In this document: in pieces, positions 60,713-64,000 of the stretch
Numbering within the stretch: the first letter of the stretch is position 1
Layout: every line of letters starts with the position of its first letter
DNA from: DASVTR01 sp036382855
GTDB taxonomy: Bacteria; Acidobacteriota; Blastocatellia; Pyrinomonadales; Pyrinomonadaceae
Length of the DNA stretch: 64,000 nucleotides
Assembly: GCA_036382855.1 (NCBI GenBank)
Contig: DASVPO010000004.1
Coordinates: forward strand, 66,732-130,731
Direction: 5' to 3'
Notes under the pieces: model-generated
What the model was told of the DNA's origin: nothing
Database searches by the model: none
Seen by the model: the letters and a program-made list of their open reading frames with translations, nothing else
Position numbers and translations under genes: made by a program

Positions 60713-60955
60713 TTACTTCTTATGTTGGTCAATGTAGTTATAGGCATCACGCACGCTCTGAATTTTCTCGGCGTCTTCGTCAGGGATTTCGATGCCGAAC
60801 TCTTCCTCAAAACGCATCACGAGTTCAACTGTGTCAAGCGAATCCGCGCCGAGGTCGTCTGTGAACCGGGCGTTCGGCGTCACTTCGTTTTCATCCACGC
60901 CTAATTCGTCAACGATGATCTGCTTCACTTTATTTTCGATCTCTTGATCGGGCAT
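60713..60955 (-). CDS. acpP: Acyl carrier protein
   Basis: 80 residues, acidic and all-helical. The phosphopantetheine attachment Ser is in DDLGADSLDTVELVMRFEEEFGIEIPDEDAEKI. It carries growing acyl chains for FabD, FabH and FabF, all encoded around it. AGAGGAG precedes the ATG. The size and the DSL motif are standard. Confidence 0.97.
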   Translation of the reverse strand: MPDQEIENKVKQIIVDELGVDENEVTPNARFTDDLGADSLDTVELVMRFEEEFGIEIPDEDAEKIQSVRDAYNYIDQHKK

Positions 60956-60997
60956 TTGGTTTGCTCCTCTTGTGATGTGATTAAGATTAGAATTCCG

Positions 60998-61945
60998 TTA
61001 TTGATTAAGGGCCAACGCTTCGCGCGCCGCCCCCAGGCTCGCAGCATCTTCAACATTCAAGCAGCGCGCGTCGCGCGAAATCTGTCGCACGAGGCCACCG
61101 AGCACCTTGCCCGGCCCCACCTCGACAAACGTTGTGACGCCCTCCTGCAACAGCAACTCTATGGATTCCAGCCAGCGCACGGGCGAAGAGACCTGCCTGA
61201 TGAGCGCGTCGCGCGCCTCCGTCCCCTTGCTGATAGCGGAGGCATCCACGTTTGTGATGAGCGGCATACGCAGGTCGCGAAACTCAAGCCTTTCGAGGTC
61301 AACTGCCAAACGCTCCTGCGCTCCCGTCATCAACGCGCAATGGAAAGGCGCGCTGACCTTCAACTTGATGGCGCGTTTGATGCCGCGCTCCTTCAATAGC
61401 TCAATGGCGCGGTCAACCGCACCCGAATGGCCTGCGATAACAATCTGGTTGGCCGAGTTGATGTTGGCCGGTGTGCAAACGTCGCCCTGCTGCGCCTCGT
61501 TGCAGATTTCCATCAGCGTGCCTAATTCAGCACCCATCACAGCGGCCATCGCACCAGACCCGACCGGCACAGCCTCCTGCATATAACGCCCGCGCGCACG
61601 CACCGTTCGCACAGCGTCCGCGAGCGTGAGCGAGCCTGCCGCAACCAGCGCAGAATATTCTCCGAGGCTGTGGCCCGCGACATAATCCGGCTGCGGGAAT
61701 CCTTCCGATTGCATCGCTCTGAGCGCTGCGGTTGAGACGGTCAGGATAGCTGGCTGCGTATTCTCCGTCAGTTGCAGGTCTTCAGCAGAGCCGCTGAAAC
61801 ACATCTCGGAAATGGAAAAGCCGAGTGCTGCGTCAGCTTCTTCAAAGACCTCTCGCGCCGCCGCGTAAGTGTCGGCCAAATCCTTGCCCATCCCTGCGTA
61901 TTGGGAGGCCTGGCCCGGAAAGATGTATGCCAATCGAGTGCTCAT
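60998..61945 (-). CDS. fabD: Malonyl-CoA:ACP transacylase
   Basis: 315 residues. AYIFPGQASQYAGMGKDLAD is at the N-terminus. The nucleophile Ser is in VAGHSLGEYSALVAAG (about residue 92), the Arg in VRARGRYMQEAVP, and the His in SAPFHCALM. VEVGPGKVLGGLVRQI is the C-terminal family motif. It loads malonyl onto AcpP. In most bacteria fabG follows; here acpP follows directly, 42 nt downstream. Confidence 0.96.
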   Translation of the reverse strand: MSTRLAYIFPGQASQYAGMGKDLADTYAAAREVFEEADAALGFSISEMCFSGSAEDLQLTENTQPAILTVSTAALRAMQSEGFPQPDYVAGHSLGEYSALVAAGSLTLADAVRTVRARGRYMQEAVPVGSGAMAAVMGAELGTLMEICNEAQQGDVCTPANINSANQIVIAGHSGAVDRAIELLKERGIKRAIKLKVSAPFHCALMTGAQERLAVDLERLEFRDLRMPLITNVDASAISKGTEARDALIRQVSSPVRWLESIELLLQEGVTTFVEVGPGKVLGGLVRQISRDARCLNVEDAASLGAAREALALNQ

Positions 61946-62284
61946 CTAAAGCTTGCGCGGCTGCAAAGAGAAGGCCACGACCTCCGCGCCTCCGTTGACC
62001 GTCACTTCCCTTTTCTGCGCTCCGTAGCCGCCTACTTTAACGACCACGCGATAACTACCCGGCGCTAATCCTTTGAACGTCACTTTCCCATCGCGATTAC
62101 ACTGACGGAAGACTATCTCGCCCGCGCGCGGCACAACCGTTACGCACGCACGCGAAAGAGGTTCGCCCGCAGCGTTTGTCACCTCAACGCGCAGCCAGCT
62201 ATCGCGCGCTTCCTGCGCCGCCAACGGAACGCAGCACAGGATAATCAATGCGACGACGACAACAAAGCTCTTCGCATCCTTCAT
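61946..62284 (-). CDS. Small secreted carboxypeptidase-regulatory-like protein
   Basis: 112 residues from MKDAKSFVVV, which lies 8 nt after the fabH stop; a longer frame would overlap fabH. The signal peptide is VVVVALIILCCVPLAAQ. A single beta-sandwich of the CarboxypepD-regulatory/Cna-B type follows (LRVEVTNAAGEPLSRACVTVV, GKVTFKGLAPGSYRVVVKVGGYG). Two cysteines could form a disulphide across the domain. No link to fatty-acid synthesis is known for this fold, and its position between fabH and fabD is odd. Its stop and the fabD start touch at 61945/61946. Confidence 0.8.
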   Translation of the reverse strand: MKDAKSFVVVVALIILCCVPLAAQEARDSWLRVEVTNAAGEPLSRACVTVVPRAGEIVFRQCNRDGKVTFKGLAPGSYRVVVKVGGYGAQKREVTVNGGAEVVAFSLQPRKL

Positions 62285-62292
62285 ACGCTCTA

Positions 62293-63279
62293 TTACCAGC
62301 GCAGCACGACGCCGCCCCATGTAACGCCGCCGCCGAAGGATGCCAGCGCTACAAGGTCGCCTTCGCGGACGCGCCCCGACTCAACACATTCGTCGAGCGC
62401 AATCGGAATCGAAGCAGAAGAAGTATTGCCGTGCATTGAGATATTAGAGTAAATCCGCGAATCGTCAATGCCAAGCTTGCTGGCGACCGAATCCGTGATG
62501 CGCTGGTTGGCTTGATGCGGAATAAAAAGATTAACGTCCTCTGCGCGTTGGCCCGCTTCCTCCAGAACCTCGCGCGAGATGTCCGTCATCGAACGCACTG
62601 CAACCTTGAACAGTTCGTTGCCCTTCATCTTAAAGTAGTGCTCTCCGGCCGCAATGGTTTCGGCCGTCGAGCCGCGTCTTGTTCCGCCGCCGGGCGCGTA
62701 AAGATGTTCTGCGAAACGACCGTCGGAGCGGATGCGCGCGGCGAGGATGCCGCGCTCAGGGCCGACCGGGCCGAGAATGGCCGCGCCCGCACCGTCGCCG
62801 AAGATAACGCACGTTGAGCGGTCGCTATAGTCAACAAACTGCGTCAGGATTTCTGCACCGATGACGAGCGCATAGCGTGCTTGACCGTTGCGAATCATCG
62901 CGTTAGCCATCGTCAGGCCGTAGAGAAAGCCGGAGCAGGCGGCAGCCATGTCGAAGGCGGCGGCCTTGTTTGCGCCGAGCTCGGCCTGAATCAGGCAGCC
63001 CGTCGAAGGCAGGATTTGGTCCGGCGTGACGGTGGCGCAAATCAGCAAATCAATTTCCGCAGGGTCAATGCGCGCTCGCTCGATGGCTTCGAGCGAGGCG
63101 CGCACGGCAAACTGAGACGTGTATTCACCGGGCGCGGCCTTGCGCCTCTGCTTGATGCCCGTGCGGGAGGTAATCCACTCATCCGAAGTCTCAACCATCT
63201 TCTCCAGATCAGCATTGGTTAGAATGCCTTCAGGGTAAGCGTGGCCCGTGCCCAGCACGCCAGCATTTTGATTTGCCAT
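62293..63279 (-). CDS. fabH: Beta-ketoacyl-ACP synthase III
   Basis: 328 residues. GVLGTGHAYPEGILTNADLEKM and ETSDEWITSRTGIKQRR are the standard FabH N-terminus. The catalytic Cys is in DMAAACSGFLYGL (about residue 113), His in FIPHQANQRI, and Asn in ISMHGNTSSASIPIAL. LVALASFGGGVTWGGVVLRW ends it. It starts fatty-acid synthesis by condensing acyl-CoA with malonyl-ACP. The gene follows plsX. Confidence 0.96.
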   Translation of the reverse strand: MANQNAGVLGTGHAYPEGILTNADLEKMVETSDEWITSRTGIKQRRKAAPGEYTSQFAVRASLEAIERARIDPAEIDLLICATVTPDQILPSTGCLIQAELGANKAAAFDMAAACSGFLYGLTMANAMIRNGQARYALVIGAEILTQFVDYSDRSTCVIFGDGAGAAILGPVGPERGILAARIRSDGRFAEHLYAPGGGTRRGSTAETIAAGEHYFKMKGNELFKVAVRSMTDISREVLEEAGQRAEDVNLFIPHQANQRITDSVASKLGIDDSRIYSNISMHGNTSSASIPIALDECVESGRVREGDLVALASFGGGVTWGGVVLRW

Positions 63280-63308
63280 CTTTTTTCCTCAGGTGAACAT
63301 TGAATAGT

Positions 63309-63363
63309 AAATAGAAAATGGTGAAAAGACAAAGCGGCTTCGTCCGTTCACCATCGTTTACTT
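63309..63363. repeat. Inverted repeat between plsX and fabH
   Basis: GTAAATAGAAAATGGTGAA pairs imperfectly with TTCACCATCGTTTAC around a loop of about 21 nt. The right arm ends at the plsX stop. A third intergenic hairpin type in the same operon. Confidence 0.45.
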
Positions 63364-64000
63364 ACTACCTGCCGCCTCCGCATACTCGCGCGCGTTGGTT
63401 GAGGCGATGCCGCGCTCGATGCGTTCGCCCGCGCGGCGCTCGGAAAATTCTTTGGCGCTGCGGATGGCGTTGCGAATCGCACGAGCGTTCGAACTGCCGT
63501 GTCCGATGAGCACAATATGGCGCACGCCCAACAGCGGCGCTCCGCCATACTCCGAATAGTCGAGCTTCTTTTTGATATTACGGAACGCGGGCCGCGCAAG
63601 CATCGCTCCGGCCTTCGTTATCGTCGAAGAGGTCAACTCGCGTTTAATCATTGAGAGCATCGCGGCGCTCAAGCCCTCTGAGAGCTTCAGCATCACGTTG
63701 CCCGTAAAACCGTCTGTCACGATAACGTCAACCGCGCCCGTAAACACGTCGCGCCCTTCGACGTTGCCGACGAAGTTCAAGCTCGCCAAGTCGCGCAGCA
63801 GCGGAAACGCCTCTTTCGTCAAAACGCTTCCCTTCGCTTCTTCCTCGCCGATGCTCATCAGCCCGACGCTCGGCTTCTGTGCTCCCAAAACTGCACGCGC
63901 GTATGCGTCGCCCATAATAGCAAACTGCGCCATCTGATGCGGCTTGCAATCGCTGTTCGCACCCACGTCGAGCAGAAGCGTCGGCTTGCCTGTCTTGGTC
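63358..64000 (-). CDS. plsX: Phosphate acyltransferase PlsX, C-terminal part (cut by window edge)
   Basis: About 213 residues are visible; the frame runs off the right edge (TKTGKPTLLLDVGANSDC at the border). An internal Met in MGANSDC-like context is not the true start. Family features: LLDVGANSDCKPHQMAQFAIMGDAYA, SIGEEEAKGS, NFVGNVEGRDVFTGAVDVIVTDGFTGNVMLKLSEG and a GGAPLLGVRHIVLIGHGSSNARAI ending. PlsX makes acyl-phosphate from acyl-ACP, the donor for membrane lipid synthesis by PlsY. plsX-fabH order is the usual one. Confidence 0.94.
   Translation of the reverse strand, partial: TKTGKPTLLLDVGANSDCKPHQMAQFAIMGDAYARAVLGAQKPSVGLMSIGEEEAKGSVLTKEAFPLLRDLASLNFVGNVEGRDVFTGAVDVIVTDGFTGNVMLKLSEGLSAAMLSMIKRELTSSTITKAGAMLARPAFRNIKKKLDYSEYGGAPLLGVRHIVLIGHGSSNARAIRNAIRSAKEFSERRAGERIERGIASTNAREYAEAAGSK

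Overview
The window (about 58-60% GC by eye) looks like a chromosomal segment of an Acidobacteriota bacterium, most likely class Blastocatellia. This is inferred from large secreted proteins ending in DYDGDGKTD-type repeats, a TonB receptor with an N-terminal carboxypeptidase-regulatory-like domain, a DsbA/VKOR pair and the codon style. No rRNA, tRNA, CRISPR array, insertion sequence or phage gene was recognised.

Region 1 (1-15734, all minus strand) is a surface-polysaccharide locus. It starts upstream with a LuxR-type regulator, a small conserved-looking protein, a Wza-like export protein and a Wzc-like BY-kinase. A Wzm/Wzt-type ABC exporter follows. Then come three FkbM methyltransferases, a NanM-like sugar O-methyltransferase, a CgeB-like protein, two GT2 proteins (one a tandem duplication), a hexapeptide acyltransferase and a GT4 enzyme cut by the window edge. 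Many genes overlap as ATGA, which points to one translationally coupled operon.

Region 2 (15735-36601) is a secretome island. It holds a P-domain protein, a small secreted protein, a divergent copper-amine-oxidase-like protein, a TonB-dependent receptor, a DsbA-type thioredoxin with a VKOR oxidase, a subtilisin and a fungalysin (M36) metallopeptidase. The P-domain protein, the subtilisin and the fungalysin all end in exactly six copies of the same calcium-loop repeat plus a short cap. Strong hairpin terminators separate the transcription units.

Region 3 (36694-43155, minus) is a signalling cassette: PocR-GAF-GGDEF cyclase, a large protein with a degenerate NTPase-like N-terminus and an RsbW-like C-terminus, a STAS protein, and a GAF-HD-GYP phosphodiesterase. 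It could join c-di-GMP turnover to a partner-switch module.

Region 4 (43250-53773, minus) encodes an oligopeptide ABC importer (OppF, D, C, B and two peptide-binding lipoproteins), CoaE and FolD. Region 5 (53915-57355, plus) has a TPR-rich lytic transglycosylase and a CusF-SCO1 fusion. Region 6 (57431-64000, minus) is a fatty-acid/ETF cluster: plsX (cut by the edge), fabH, a small secreted protein, fabD, acpP, fabF, etfB and etfA. fabG is missing from its usual place between fabD and acpP.

Four intergenic sites (45457, 57353, 58432, 60640) carry a family of 7-bp TRATGAG tandem repeats arranged as inverted arms that would form long hairpins.
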